The notes under the pieces are model-generated. The model had not been told where the DNA came from, did not search any database, and saw nothing but the letters and a program-made list of their open reading frames with translations. The position numbers and the translations under genes were made by a program. DNA of 64,000 bases from Phascolarctos cinereus (taxonomy: Eukaryota; Chordata; Mammalia; Diprotodontia; Phascolarctidae): the NCBI RefSeq assembly GCF_002099425.1, contig NW_018344068.1:726001-790000 (forward strand). Reading direction: 5' to 3'. Positions 1 through 12,085 of this stretch are shown here, one piece after another. Position 1 is the first letter of the stretch, and every line of letters begins with the position of its first letter.

Positions 1-121
1 TAGAGTATTTTCACTTGAGTCATTGTATTAAAAGCTAGATTGTACAGTGCTAGGCTGAAAACAAGAAGAAGAGTTTGGCATTGAAAGGGTAATAGCTCGG
101 AGGGGTATCAGGGTCAAGTGT

Positions 122-2099
122 AGGTGTTTTTTTTGTTTGTTTTTTAATTAAATTTATGTTTTAGAATCTCCCTCTTAGTCCTGCATGCATTGGTTAGCAC
201 AAAGTTGAACTTTATCACAGTCTTCTTTGTAAAAGTTAAAGTATACTCTGATCACTGCTCGGGATAGTTTCTTCACTGTATAGTCCCATGACTGCCAAAC
301 CATGGTAACACTGTTGAGTCAGCAATTTATATACAAAATTCAATAGAAAAAATTTACTGAATGTCCTCTGTTTAATGTAAACAAGGCAGGAGGCAAACAA
401 AGAGTTTATAGTAACACTGTTTTACAGGGCCTGAAATGATTATCAGTTGTGTGTTAAAGCACTGGATTATTACCACAGCATAGATATCTGGATTTTTATG
501 GTTTCTTTCAATGCCTATAAACTTCATAATTAAATGGTAATTTAACTACAATGGTAGAGAAAAAAATTTTTTTTAAATATGCAGCACATATTTACACAAA
601 TACGCAGCAAAGCTAAAATTCAATTTGGGATCTGCTTAAGGTGATCATCTCAGTGGTGTTTTTTAGTCCAACACTAGCTGTTGACAGTCTTTTATTTAAA
701 TGCTCGCTGATAGGAAATAAAGAGCCTTAAATGCAGAACAGCAATAAAAACTAGTTATTTAGTGGAACTTTCCACTGACAAATCCAGATCCAATATTAAG
801 TGACTTTTCATATCTTCCTAAACATGAAAAGTGCATGTGAAAATTAGAAAAAATTAAAAATAAAAGCAAAGTATATCTTAATCGTTAACTTATTTGGAAG
901 AGTCACTGTATTAATATAACAGTCGTTTTCATAAGCAGCACCCATTACAAAAACAAGTGCTTAAGCTCTTAGTTTGATTTCATGGATGAACTAGAACACC
1001 CATTTCTGAGAGTGAGAAATGAATAGTATTTGGCTTGAGAGGAAACAGCATCACAGTGACCTCATAAGCATTAAACAATTATATACCAAACATAAGAAAA
1101 TGTTAATAAGGAAAATTTACATTAATATATTAAATTTTAAATAATCCAAATTAAGTAAACAACTTATACAATAGAGTAAAGAATGCAGTACCTTTGCACA
1201 CAAACTGACTGATAACAATAGCAGACTGAATGAGACTCCATTGTAAAAATCTTTTAAAGAAAACTACACATGATGTTAATACCACTTTAGGAGCTTGATA
1301 TTTTTTTTTGTTGTTGTTATTTTACTTTGCAAATTTGGAATGTCATTACAAATTTGGACTAAATTACTTAGAACATATATTCTCTGAAAAGGTGGGAAAT
1401 CTACTACTGTTAGGAATATTCATAATTGTTTGATATCTTGTTCTTATATAATAAAAAAAAGCTTTATGAAACATAAAAGAACAGAAAAATGAAATAAAAA
1501 TGAAAGCCCTAGATATGCAAAGGTTTGTAATTTGTTCCTATGAACAGGCAGTGAGTGCAGTCTTCATGTATGCAAATATGTGCTAAGTAAATAGACCTTC
1601 TCAAAGAAGCAGTGATAGATTTCCTTTAAAGGACTATAAAGTTCACTTCTTTCCCCTAAATATCTTTAAGTGGACTGGTAATGAAGAAAAAGAAAGTGCA
1701 GCTGCTTAACTTTAACAACAAAAAAACTCCTAAACAGACAAGCTTAGAAGAACTGATCTGAGTACTAAAAATCAATTAAATTAAAAGGCTAGGTGGCAGC
1801 AGCAAATACTGCTTTGTCCATGAAGCACTCACAACCCATGCCATTTGGATAAGCTACCCAAGAATCCAAGAGATCCCTTCAGCATCCGCTTTCTACGCAC
1901 ACATACACACAGCAATTTACCAAAATCCGTTTACATAGAAGCAGGACATTGAAAGACTATGATTTTTTTTTCCCCTTTAGAATCCTATACAAGAAAGACT
2001 TCAATAAAGAAAAGTGTAAACACTGAGGATGTTGGCATTCTGATTGCTGCTTATTAAAGTGGTATTAGTCAGTTCCTTGCCTAGAAAAGGTGTTTTTTT
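122..2099 (-). mobile_element. Candidate 5'-truncated retrocopy of a 3' UTR
   Basis: About 1.95 kb of AT-rich, repeat-free DNA reads on the minus strand like a mammalian 3' UTR. It ends in AATTAAA and an A-rich tail (T-rich on the plus strand at 127-150). A 12-bp repeat AGGTGTTTTTTT lies at 122-133 and 2088-2099, a possible target-site duplication, though T-rich and so weak. No coding frame was recognised and the source gene is unknown. It could instead be a real 3' UTR of a gene or ordinary unique DNA. Confidence 0.35.
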
Positions 2100-2844
2100 C
2101 TTTTGTTTTTGTTTTTTAAAGGCTAGAGGAGACCTGGGCATGTGTGTAGGCAGCCAGGAAGGAGCCAGTAGGAAAGTAGAGACTGAGTGTGTTGATAGGG
2201 AGGTGGGGAAGGGAGTTACGGGAGGGATGTTGGGGGAGGTGGGGAAGGGTGCTCATTGAGACAACTGACAGGTGTCACAGCGAAGACAGGAGGAGTTACA
2301 ATGGAGGGTATAAACAGATGGGTTTGCCATGGCAAAGAAAAAAGACTTTTTTTTTCCTTGGAGAGGAAAGAGGGACTGAAAGAGGGGAGATTGGAGTAAT
2401 ATAAAGGGGTTGGGAAGTGTGGATTAGGGGATGATAGAATTCAAAACAAATGGAAGCCATTTCCTTAAGTAGGTGAGCAGGAAGAATGGTGAGTATAGGG
2501 GGCTTAAGAAGGGAAGGAACGTTTTAAAAAAGCTGTTGTCGAGGTCATGGCAGAATTAATTAAGATTGAATAAGAACATTGCCATGCAGCTGTGAGGGCC
2601 CAGTTGAGATTAGATAAAATAAATCTTAATAAGACCCAGTCAACATGCCATAGTGGTGTGATTTCCTCCAGAAGTAAGTGATGGAGATTGGAGGAGGCCA
2701 CTTGGCAAAGGATTGGAGGTGGAAGACAGTAAATGGACTAGTCAACTATAAATAGGGTCAAGACTCTGAAGTGAGAAAAGTGAGGCCAGAGGGGGATAAT
2801 GGTCCAGGGAAGCAAGGAAGAGGAGAGATACTGGTTTGTCTTTG
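2100..2844. other. Purine-rich stretch, probably antisense LINE
   Basis: This is G/A-rich sequence in the style of the antisense L2 fragments elsewhere in the window. The segment near 2540-2700 (the phrase GAGGGCCCAGTTGAG and its surroundings) looks like an interspersed repeat. No gene is seen. Confidence 0.35.
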
Positions 2845-2988
2845 TTTTTGAGGTAATTGGGGTTAAGTGACTTGCCCAGCGTCACACATTTAATTAATGT
2901 CAAGTGTCTGGTCTGAGACTGGATTTGAACTCAGATCCTCCTGACTCCAGGGCTGGTGCTCTATCCATTGTACCACCTAGCTACACCC
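2845..2988 (-). repeat. CORE-SINE (marsupial tRNA-promoter type)
   Basis: This is a reverse-oriented SINE. The core (GTTAAGTGACTTGCCCAG), the B-box region (TTTGAACTC) and the head (GTACCACCTAGCT) are all readable. It is older than the tailed copies. Confidence 0.85.
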
Positions 2989-3076
2989 TGAGATACTGGT
3001 TAGTAATAGGAGATATACTTAGAATCATAAAATCATTGAATGTCAGAACTGGCAGGCATCTTAGTAGACAGAGCAC

Positions 3077-3340
3077 TAAACTTTTTTTGTGGTAGCAAAG
3101 GATATAAACAAAGTAGGTGCCTGTTAATTGGAGAAAGCTGAACAAATTATAGTATATGAATACTATTGCACTTTGAAAAACAGTGAACGTGAAGCATCTG
3201 GAGAAACTTGGCAAGATTTTTATGAACTGATGCAGAATGAATAAAGCAGAAGCAGGAAAACAGTGTAAGCAATGAGCATGATAAAGTAAGGGAAACCCAG
3301 TTCTAAAGACCACAGAACTGACCCGTGCAGTGACCAAACC
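3077..3340 (+). mobile_element. L1 3' fragment
   Basis: This is a degraded end of L1 ORF2. It carries the typical phrases GTGGTAGCAAAG, GAACAAATTATAGTATATGAA and TATGAACTGATGCAGAATGA. Confidence 0.75.
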
Positions 3341-3427
3341 TGGCAGCAAAGCATACCTGCCTCTTCCTCAGGGGCAGGGGACTACAGCTGTGGAATGAGG
3401 CATACATTACCAGAAACAGCCACTGGA

Positions 3428-3583
3428 GGGGCAGCTGGGTGGTACACTGAATAGAGCTCTGTCCTTGGAGTCAGGAGGACCTGAGTTCAAATCCAGACTC
3501 AGACACTTAACACTTACTAGCTGTGTGACCTTGGGCAAGTCACTTAACCCCGATTGCCTCACCAAGAAGCCAAAAAAAAAAAA
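3428..3583 (+). repeat. Young CORE-SINE with 16-bp TSD
   Basis: This is a complete SINE: head GGGGCAGCTGGGTGG, B box GAGTTCAAATCC, core CTAGCTGTGTGACC, then a poly(A) tail. It is flanked by an exact repeat, AGAAACAGCCACTGGA, at 3412-3427 and 3584-3599. Confidence 0.95.
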
Positions 3584-3599
3584 AGAAACAGCCACTGGA

Positions 3600-4090
3600 T
3601 TTAAATGAGAGAATCCCAGATCGAGAGCTTGAGGGGACCTGACAGGCTGCTACGTGGTCCAGCCCCTCATTTTACCTGTGAGGAGGAAACTGAGGCTAGG
3701 AGAAGGGAAGTCATTCTCCCAAAGCAGGAAGGGGCAAGGACACAAAACCAGGACCTTCACGCCAAACCCACACTCTTTCGACTGTACACACTGCTTCTGC
3801 AGTGGATTAATTTTTTACTTTACACGTGAGAAAGTAACATGGACATTTAAAAAATAATAATCCATTAAAAAACCCCTTTTTTTTAAAGTTCTGAAGTTGG
3901 AGTAAGGGGAATGGGTTTAGTCCTATTTCTGACACTCACGTGACTCTAGGGAAGTCATTTGGTCTTGATAAGCTTCAGTAACTTTACCTATAAAATGGGG
4001 ATATCTGCCTCCTAGGGTTATTGTAAAGAGCAAATGGGATTTTGTAAAATGCTTTGCAAACCTCAGAGCACACAATAAAACTACTTATTG
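3600..4090. repeat. L3/MIR-type ancient fragments
   Basis: Two old fragments are seen. One contains CCCCTCATTTTACCTGTGAG and a GAGGAAACTGAGGC-type run (3600-3800). The other is MIR-like with ACCTATAAAATGGGGATA (3895-4080). Confidence 0.6.
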
Positions 4091-4639
4091 TTTTGCAGAG
4101 GAGAAATTTGAGGCACCTTACTCAGGGTCACATACTAAGGGCAGTGATGTTACTAGAACCTGGGTCTCTTGACCTTTCCTGCCCTGCTCCCCCTTATCTT
4201 GGCCACTCTGCCTTACCGTGTTTTTCTTTCTGCTACGCCTAGCATGATAGCCAATATCAGGCTGGCCCTTCTGGTGGATGAGTATATTCAAGAAAGCACA
4301 TTGCAAAGCCAGCCATTTTCTTGGGGTGCATAGAATTAGAACAAAGAGTCAGATATTTTGAGGCATTATTTCTATCAAGTCTGAAGAATTGTCCTGCAGC
4401 TGCAGCTATTTCTATCTAAAGACTATAGATGGTGAAGTAGAAATAGTGCTTAATCTAAAGACTTGGGTTCTAGTCCCAGCTCTGCTTTTTTTTTTAAGCT
4501 TCTTGGCTATGAGTAAGTCAATTACTTTTTCTGGACTTCAGTTTCCTTTTCTCCTAAATAAAGAGGATATATACTTGAAAATCCTTTTAGCTCTAAGAAT
4601 CAATGGCTCATGACTTGTGGGGGGGAAGTATGTGTCTTC

Positions 4640-5400
4640 TAGGTACCCTATCCCCTGGAGAGTCAGGATTAGGAAACTGATAAATCAGAGGCATGTCATG
4701 GACATTGTTGGCCTGGATTTCATCTAGGCATTTGACAAAGTCATTCCAGATATTGTTGTGGATAAGATGGAGAGATAGGGACTAGATGATATGATGATTA
4801 AGTAAAGTTTGGAACTGGTTGAGTGACCTGACCCAAAAAGATAGTTAATGTATAATTGTTATCCTAGGAGCATGTCTCTTGGGGCGTGCCTTTCCTTAAC
4901 CTTGTTCTGTTAAGAATTTTTTTTTATTAATGACTTGTATAGATAATATGGTTATGGAATTGGTTCTTGATAACAAATTTGGGAGTAGTTATTCTTTGAA
5001 TGATGGAATAATAATACAAAAAAAAATCTTTACAGGCTAGGAGCATAGACTAAACAAGATTCAGTTTAATAGGGACAAAGGTAAAATTAAAAAAAAATAA
5101 TCCATTGCATAGGTATGGAATGAGAGAAGTGTGGCTAGACAAAAGTTCATTTGGAAAAGACCTAGTGGTTTTTGTGGATTTATGGACTCAGCAACATGAT
5201 CTTAGAATACATCAACATCCTCAGATCCAGAATGAGGAATGTGATAATGCCCTTTTGTCAGGCTGCATCTAGAGTTCTGTGACTAATTCTGGCAACCACA
5301 TTTTGGGAAGGATTTTGAAATCCTTCACATCCACAAAGGAGGTGATCAGGATGGGCACGTAACACTAAGCATGTCTTTGCTCCCAACTTTGCTGTTTCTG
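4640..5400 (+). mobile_element. L3/CR1-type LINE fragment
   Basis: The fragment carries a decayed CR1-clade reverse-transcriptase phrase (GGCATTTGACAAAGTCATTC, from the AFDKV/AFDTV motif) and then the 3' phrase AGAGTTCTGTGACTAATTCTG. It is heavily diverged. Confidence 0.7.
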
Positions 5401-5404
5401 TTGA

Positions 5405-5868
5405 TAGCGCCAAAAAATCTTCCCCACCACCTCCGTTCAAAACCTTAAAATTCCCTCTGATTCTTTTGTCTTCTCCCTACCCTGCTCCTATCCAGGTAAT
5501 TGCCAAGTCCTATTTATTCTGCTTCTTCAATCTTTGTGTCTGTCTCCTTATTCCTACTCACATGATCACCACCCCAGTTCATGACCTGAGTATTTCTTGT
5601 CTAGCTATTGTAGAAGCTGGTGTCCATGCCTTCTCATCTCTCTTTATCATCATTCACATACTATTAATTTTCCTAGTGCACAGGTCTGACCAGATTGGGT
5701 ATGTTGTAGAGGGAATTTTGACATCTTTTTCCTATTCTAAACTGTAGATTTTGTAAAGGCAAGGATTGTTCCTTACCTAAACTTTATATATTTCCCCCTT
5801 TTCCAGATATCCTCACCTTGCATAGTACTGTGCACAGAGTAGGCACTTAATAAATGTTTGTTGAATGA
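5405..5868 (+). mobile_element. L2 LINE 3' end
   Basis: Sense-strand L2 tail: a GTGCACAGAGTAGGCACTTA phrase then AATAAATGTTTGTTGAATGA, the usual L2 terminus. Confidence 0.8.
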
Positions 5869-5949
5869 ATTTGAAATTTACCCATGGGTCAGACTGTAAG
5901 ACCTTTGAGGTCCCTTCCAATTCTGGGATTGTCAACTTGGACTCTAGCT

Positions 5950-6962
5950 TTTTCTCCCTAGACTACTGCTTTTTTTTTTGTCTCGCTTGGTGACCTCATC
6001 AGCACCATTTTAGTTATTTATTTATTTAATTATCTCTGTGGTGATGACTCATTGATTTATGTATCCAGCCCTAGTTTCTCTCCTGAGCTCCAGTTTCACA
6101 TCACAAATTACCTACTGGACATTTTGAACTAGTCTCATATACCTCTCAAACTCAAACATGTCCAAAACAGAACTTGTTATAGTCCCTCCCAAACCTCACA
6201 CCTCTTCTAAATTTCCATATTTCTGTCTCCTAGGTTCCCAACCTTGCTGACATCTTTTATTCCTTTTTCTCCCTAACTCCACAAATCTACTCAGTTGCCA
6301 GATCTTGTCATTTATACCACCACATTGGTCCCCTTGCATCTCTTGCATCTGCCTCCTTCTTTCCATTCAGATAGCTAGCATCATTGCTTAGGCCTTACCA
6401 CCTTTTCACTGAACTATTTCAATAACTTGTTAATTGGTCTATGTGCCCAAAATCTTTTTCCTCTCTAATCTTTCCTTCACATAGCTGCCAAACTTATTTT
6501 CTGATTCCCAAATTTGACCATGTTCCCTATAGTAAACTCCAGTGTCACCTTATTGCCTCTCTGTATAAATTCTCCTGTTTGGCATTTCCCTTTACAACCG
6601 GGCCCCTTCTTACCTTTATAACTTTATTGCATATTCCGCCCTCAGACACACAGAGGGTCTGCCAAACTGGCCTTCTTTCTTCCCGTCCATCTTCCTTCAG
6701 CTTGCCTTGGCACTGGCTCTGCTTCCTCACCTCTCTCTCCTGGAGCCCTCGTTTCTTTCCAGACTTAGCTCAAGGGCCGCCTCCTACATGAGTCTTGTCT
6801 CGATTTTCCCAGCTGCCGCTGCCTTCCTCCCAGATCTACCTGTATGGACGTTGGAGCTCTTTGAGGTCATCAAGGACTCTTTGAGTTTTTGTCTTTGCAT
6901 CCACAAGTACCCAGCATAGTGTATGGCACATTGTAGGCAGTGTGTGTGGATCGGCTGATTCA
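5950..6962 (+). mobile_element. L2 LINE, about 1 kb of ORF2 and 3' end
   Basis: Sense L2: the C-terminal part of ORF2 after the RT (ATGTCCAAAACAGAACTTGT, encoding MSKTEL), through CTCCTGTTTGGCATTTCCC, to the 3' end near 6962. Several stops interrupt any frame. Confidence 0.85.
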
Positions 6963-7305
6963 TTCTGTTCGTAGGATCACAGTTATGGGACTGAAGGGAA
7001 CCCTAGAGGTCACTGAGTTTGACCTTACCCCTTTTTTACAGAGAAGGAAATTTATCCAGCGAAATGAAATGACTTGCCCATGGTGACACTGGTAATAGGC
7101 AGCAGAACTGGCAGTCTACCTAGGTTGTCCAATCCTAAAGCCAGGGATCTTCCATAACCCCATGTGAGCATGCTATTAGGTGACATATGAATAGAAGCCC
7201 TTCATCTTCACAGAGCTTAAAGAAAGTCACATTTCAGATACTCTTGCCATTTACCTTTGAAAATTTCTGTGAGGTAGGTTAGTAATAACTCGTCTTATGA
7301 GCAGA

Positions 7306-7590
7306 GGCAGCTAGGTGGAGCACTGGCCTTGGAATCAGGAAGACCAGATCTGGCCTCAGACATTTACTTAAGCTGTATGACCTTGGACAGATCACTTAAC
7401 ATCTGTCTGCCTCAGTTTCCTCAACTGTAAAATATTGATGATAATAATAGCACCTACATCCCATTTGAGGATAATAATAGTATCTACATCCCATCTACAT
7501 TTGCTGAGCGAATGAGAAAACATTTGTAAAATACTTAGCACAGGGCCTTTGTCAGTAGGCTATATATAAATGCTATTATTATTATTACCA
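7306..7590 (+). repeat. CORE-SINE/MIR-like with internal duplication
   Basis: This is a long SINE with the core and the GCACTTAG-type tail. A piece containing ATAATAATAG and CTACATCCCAT is repeated twice (about 7440-7500), then ATTATTATTATT. Confidence 0.7.
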
Positions 7591-7599
7591 GGGAAACAG

Positions 7600-8480
7600 A
7601 TTCCAAGAGATGAAATAGTCAAATCTAACATTTATCTGTGTGTCTACATTTTATGATAACTTGATTCACTAAAGTCTGCATCATGGCATCTAGAGGTGAC
7701 CCTGAAGGCTATCTTTGCCAATGAAAAATTAGTTTGGGCAAATAACCAAGCTGGAAGGATTTCAAGTATGGGCCTGGTGATTGAGTCTGTGGTCTGAAAA
7801 CCAGCATACCTAAGTTTGGAGAAGTTCATCTCCAGAGGATTGATTACTATTCGGGTGCTATAGCCACCATTAAGACACTGAGGTGTTAGAATTTGTAATC
7901 ACCCAAGCTTGAAGCACTGAAGCATCCATTGTACTGCTTTGTCTATTTACTCTGATGGTTGGAGATCACAGCTTTCTTTACAGTTACATTCTAGTCAAGC
8001 TTATTTAAGTAGATATGGGGGGGGTATGCCTTGGTCTTTGTTTCTTTTATTGATTCCCAGATTATCAATCATCAGTTATTCCTCCCTCTTGCAGTGCATT
8101 TGAGAAGATAGCACTTTATTTTCCTTTAGCTACCTTTAGATTGGTGTCTCCTTGAGAGGATTTTGGGGCTATCGTAAATCTCTCTCATCCACCACCCATT
8201 TATAAAGTATCTCGCTGGGCTCCTGTGGGTTAAAGCTTCCTTTTACAGCTGGCCATCTCATCTATTTTATGTTGATTCCTATTTAGCTTAAATTTCTGAG
8301 GCTCACATTTATCTTTTACCTTGCTTCCAAATGCTAGCAGCTGCCTATGGGGGGGGGGCACCTGCAGTGTCTCTGTGCGTGGACTGTGGGAAACCGTGTC
8401 CTAGGAGAATAAAAGTTCTCATATTTCTAATGCTTTACAATTCACACAGAGATTGCCTAGCAAAAGCTCAATTGAATTAG
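7600..8480. other. No gene or clear repeat
   Basis: Ordinary non-coding sequence. It contains homopolymer G runs near 8019 and 8350. Confidence 0.5.
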
Positions 8481-8999
8481 GCCAGCAGTTATTAAGTGAC
8501 ATATATACAAGGCACTGTGCTACATTTTGGTGATAAAAAAGATACAGATGAAACAACAGTTCCTGGACTCAAAGACCTTACATTTTACTGGGAGATACAA
8601 TGTATGCACAAATGAGGCTATTACAAGGAAAATGGAGGGAGAAAAAGTGGAAGGGAGCCACATCAGAAACTCCTTAAAGGAAGGCAAGGATTCTAAGAAG
8701 CTGAGCTGCAACCCAGAAAGCTCTCATTAAGCTCTTCTTGTGTTCAAGGCAGTATATTAGAGACTGTGGGTTTCTTCAGTGTGGGAATCTCCAGGTTTGG
8801 AAACTTTTCCCACTGATCATTAATGGAGATAAAAAAAGCTCAGTAACTTAAGAGTCTAAGAAATTTCCCAGGACACTTCAGGATTAACCTGCTTGCTCAC
8901 GGTCACACACACTAGTGGGTGTCAGAAGCAGGACCTGAACCCCAAGGCTGAACACGGACACCAAAACTGGCCTTCTATCCACTAAGCCTCCTCACTAGT

Positions 9000-9792
9000 G
9001 TTGGGTGCTGATTGTCTTTGCTGAAACAAAATCAAAATGATCTCTTCCTTTAAGGAGCTTACATTCTGGTGAAGGTATGCCACAAGTCAGCATACAAGTT
9101 AGCAAATTGAAAGTATGTATAAAGTAATGTCAGGCAGGAGAGTGTGCTAATAAGTGTGGGAATTTGGTAAGGCCTTATGCAGGAGGGAGCACCTGGAAGT
9201 AGGTTCCAGATGTGGGGGCAGCCTGTGTGAAGGCAGAGATAGGGAATGGAGGGCTGAGTTTAAGGAACAGCTAGTAGAGCAGTTTGGTTGATAATACCTA
9301 GGGTTTGTGAAGGAGAATAATGTTGCATCAAGTCAGTTTATTAAGCCTTTCCTATGTATAGGCCAGTCACTGGTAATACAAAGAAAGGCATAAAATAAAA
9401 CAGCCCTTGCTCTATAAGCCTGAAGTCTGATGGGGAAGAAAACACAAACAACTGGTTACACATTGGAGATAATCTCAGAGGAAAGGCACTAGAGTTAAGA
9501 AAGACTGGGAAGGGCTTCTTGCAGAAGATGGGGCTTTAGCTGACACTTGAAGGAAGCCAGTGAAGGAAGCCAGTGAAACCAGGAGGCAGAGATGAAGAGG
9601 GAGAGAGTTCCCCACACATTGAGGGGTGGAGTGGGGCGGCCAGTGAAGTGGAGTACTTTGTTCAAGGAACAAGTAGGGAGGCCAGTGTCGCTGCATCTGA
9701 TATGTGAAGGGGAGGAAGATATAGGAACCCTGGGAAGGTAGGAAGGGGACAGGTTATAAAGGGGTTTAAAAGCCAAAAGATTTATATTTGAT
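9000..9792 (-). mobile_element. Antisense L2 LINE, left part
   Basis: This is the complement of L2 ORF2, with phrases such as GAAGGAAGCCAGTGAA and GGAAGGTAGGAAGGGGACAGG. It is split by the VAMP4 retrocopy and resumes at 11263. Confidence 0.85.
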
Positions 9793-11247
9793 TCTTTTTT
9801 TTTTTATCCATGGATTTTCTTTACTCATCATCTCTTAATTTCTCTCCAATTATTACTGGAGGGAATGAAAGTTGACTGTTTTTTATTTTTGCAATGTGCC
9901 CATAAGTAGAGGCCATTATTCCCAAACACTCCACTGATGCTCTACTTTCCCTTCAATCTTATTTCCTGCCTTGAGCCAGACTGTGCTTTAAGATTGATCA
10001 GAATACACTACTATAGCCCCAAAGTAAAAAACAAAAAAAAGTTGTTACAAATTCTACATACAGGCAAAATAGGTTTACTGGAATGTCTTTAGTCACAGTT
10101 GAAAGTAGCAGTATTGAAAACATTAATTTCTCCATAAATATATGGAAATCATTTCCAAAACCTATTTTTTACATGAGAAAAATTATACATCTTGTAATCA
10201 TTAACTGAATGGTTGCCATCCCTTTTTACATAATGTTTCACCTCTTATCTCCCATCCTATCCCTGAACCTGATGCAATAAATCTCCACCTCTCTAGTTTA
10301 CAGTAGGAAATTGTGTTAAATTATAAATATCATCATCAATGTTTAACTCTATATACAAATAATATATTGGCAAGTATCTAGTTTCAAATTAGGTTCCTAT
10401 AACATGGCAAAGTAGATGTTTCTGTTTTAAAATAAATCAATGACAGAATATTTTGGTGAAGGGGAGGAGGCTACTCAGGAACTTGTCAGTGCTCCAATTT
10501 GGACTGGACACTTGCCTTTTTACTTCTTGAGAAAAAACACTTGAAAGTCATATACATATTTCATTAAATTATGCAGCAATATTCTTTTTTTTTAATTGTC
10601 CCAGAACTGTATTAGAGATCTCTGGTCACCGAATCAAGTCCGATATTTCAGGACAATAGGAATGATAATCACCAGCAAAAGGATAACAGCAACCTGAGCC
10701 ATGATGGCCTTCATTTTGCATCCACACCACCACATTTGTCTTCCAAGCTGTTTAGATCTGTTGCTAAAAGCTGTTGCATTATCTGATAAGCTTTCTGATT
10801 TGTCTTGTAGCTCATCCAGTCTCTCTCCTCTTTCAATCACTTTTGTAATATTCTCTTGCATGACATCAATTACTTCATCCACCTGATTCTGTATATGCCT
10901 AATTTTGTCGTGTCCAGATGGGCCCCTTAGGAAAAAAATCCTCTTCTTCTCTGAATCTTCTTCCAAAAGATTTCTCCTTTCATTTTTCATGGAACCAGTG
11001 ACATCATCATCATTTAAGTGCCGCTTGAATTGAGGAGGCATCTTTATTACTCAAAAAGTTGTTTTCCTTTTTTCCCAACTTTAACAGGCAGATATATACC
11101 ACCTGGGCATCCACCAGGAGGCTTCTGCTCGCCCCTGGGAACCAGGCCGGGCTGGGCCGGACTGGGCTGAGCTGGGCGGGGGGAGAGAAGGGCTTATATT
11201 TAATTCTTCCAGCATTTGGGAGAAGACGAAAGATAAATGTAAGCCAC
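9793..11247 (-). mobile_element. Whole VAMP4 retro-insertion with UTRs, tail and TSD
   Basis: The processed insertion is bounded by an exact 15-bp direct repeat, AGATTTATATTTGAT, at 9778-9792 and 11248-11262. Read on the minus strand, a GC-rich 5' UTR (about 11042-11247) leads to the VAMP4 frame, then an AT-rich 3' UTR, then 11 A (T run at 9795-9805) next to the repeat. This is the signature of L1-type reverse transcription. The host sequence is an antisense L2 that continues on both sides. Confidence 0.93.
10634..11041 (-). pseudogene. VAMP4: VAMP4 retrocopy, full-length open frame
   Basis: This intronless frame encodes 135 residues, beginning MPPQFKRHLNDDDVTGS and ending IVLKYRT. It aligns along its whole length with VAMP4, the 141-residue R-SNARE of the trans-Golgi network and endosomes. 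The R-SNARE motif is intact (VDEVIDVMQENITKVIERGE), with the zero-layer Arg in ERGERLDEL. Three features look relaxed. About six residues are missing before DKI in the N-terminal region. The acidic cluster after the dileucine reads LLEEDSEKKRIFF instead of a run of Asp/Glu. The C-terminal anchor contains Gln and Pro (MAQVAVILLLVIIIPIV). The multi-exon parent is elsewhere. This copy is either a young processed pseudogene or an untested retrogene. Confidence 0.93.
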
Positions 11248-12085
11248 AGATTTATATTTGATATTTGATTAATAGAGATGATAAGGAACCACCGGAGTTT
11301 ATTGAATAGTGGGATGACATGGTCAGACATGTACTTAAGGAAGATCAGTTTGCCAGCTAAGGAGACTAGAGTGGGGTGAGATGAATTAGGGAGAACAGCC
11401 AGAAGGCTACTGCCATAGTCCAGGCATGAGGTGATGAGGTGAGCGTGAATGTGGTAGCAGCCTTAGAAGAGAGAAGGGGGAATACATGAAAGATGTTAGA
11501 AAGGGTAGAAGTAATTATTAGATATGGCTGTGAGAGTAGGAGTTGAGGATGGCACCTAGGTTGCCAGCATAGGTACTGGAAGGGTGGTGGTACCCCTTGT
11601 TAGTAATAGTGAAGTCAGGAAGAGGAGAGGGCTTGGGGGTTGGGGGGGTGGGAGGTAATGAGTTCAGTTTTAGACATGTTGAATGTAAGATGTTTATGAG
11701 GTATCCAATTCTAGATATCCAATAAACATTTGGAAATGAGAGACTAGAGTTTGGGAGAGAGATTAGCTCTGGACAAATAGATCTGAGAATCATCTTCATA
11801 GATATGATCATTGAATCCATGGGAGCTGATGAGCTCACCAAGCTAAATAGTGTAGAGGGAGAAGAGAAAAGGGCCCAAGATAGAGCCATATATTCTGTAG
11901 GGAATGCCCTCAGTTAGTGGGTGAAAACCTGGATGAAGATCCAGCAAAAGAGACTGAGAAGGAGTCATCAGATAGGGAGGAGAACCAGGAGAGAGCCATG
12001 TTACAAAAACCTAGAAAAGAGAGAATATCAAGATGAAGAGGGTGATTGACAGTGTCAAAGGCTGCAGAGAGATCAAGAAGGATGA
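11248..12085 (-). mobile_element. Antisense L2 LINE, right part
   Basis: This continues the L2 broken by the VAMP4 insertion: GGAGTTTATTGAATAGTGGG, then CCATAGTCCAGGCATGAGG. It runs to the complement of the RT motif near 12040-12080 (GACAGTGTCAAAGGCTGCAG, from AAFDTV). Confidence 0.85.

Noticed and set aside
2981-3349. 122-codon minus-strand frame
   Set aside because: It crosses a SINE boundary and an antisense L1 fragment, so it is not a gene.
3428-3583. tRNA gene suggested by A and B boxes
   Set aside because: The boxes belong to the SINE promoter. No cloverleaf with a proper anticodon arm is present.
11090-11190. GC-rich block as a possible MPG promoter
   Set aside because: It lies between the VAMP4 frame and the target duplication and is the copied VAMP4 5' UTR.
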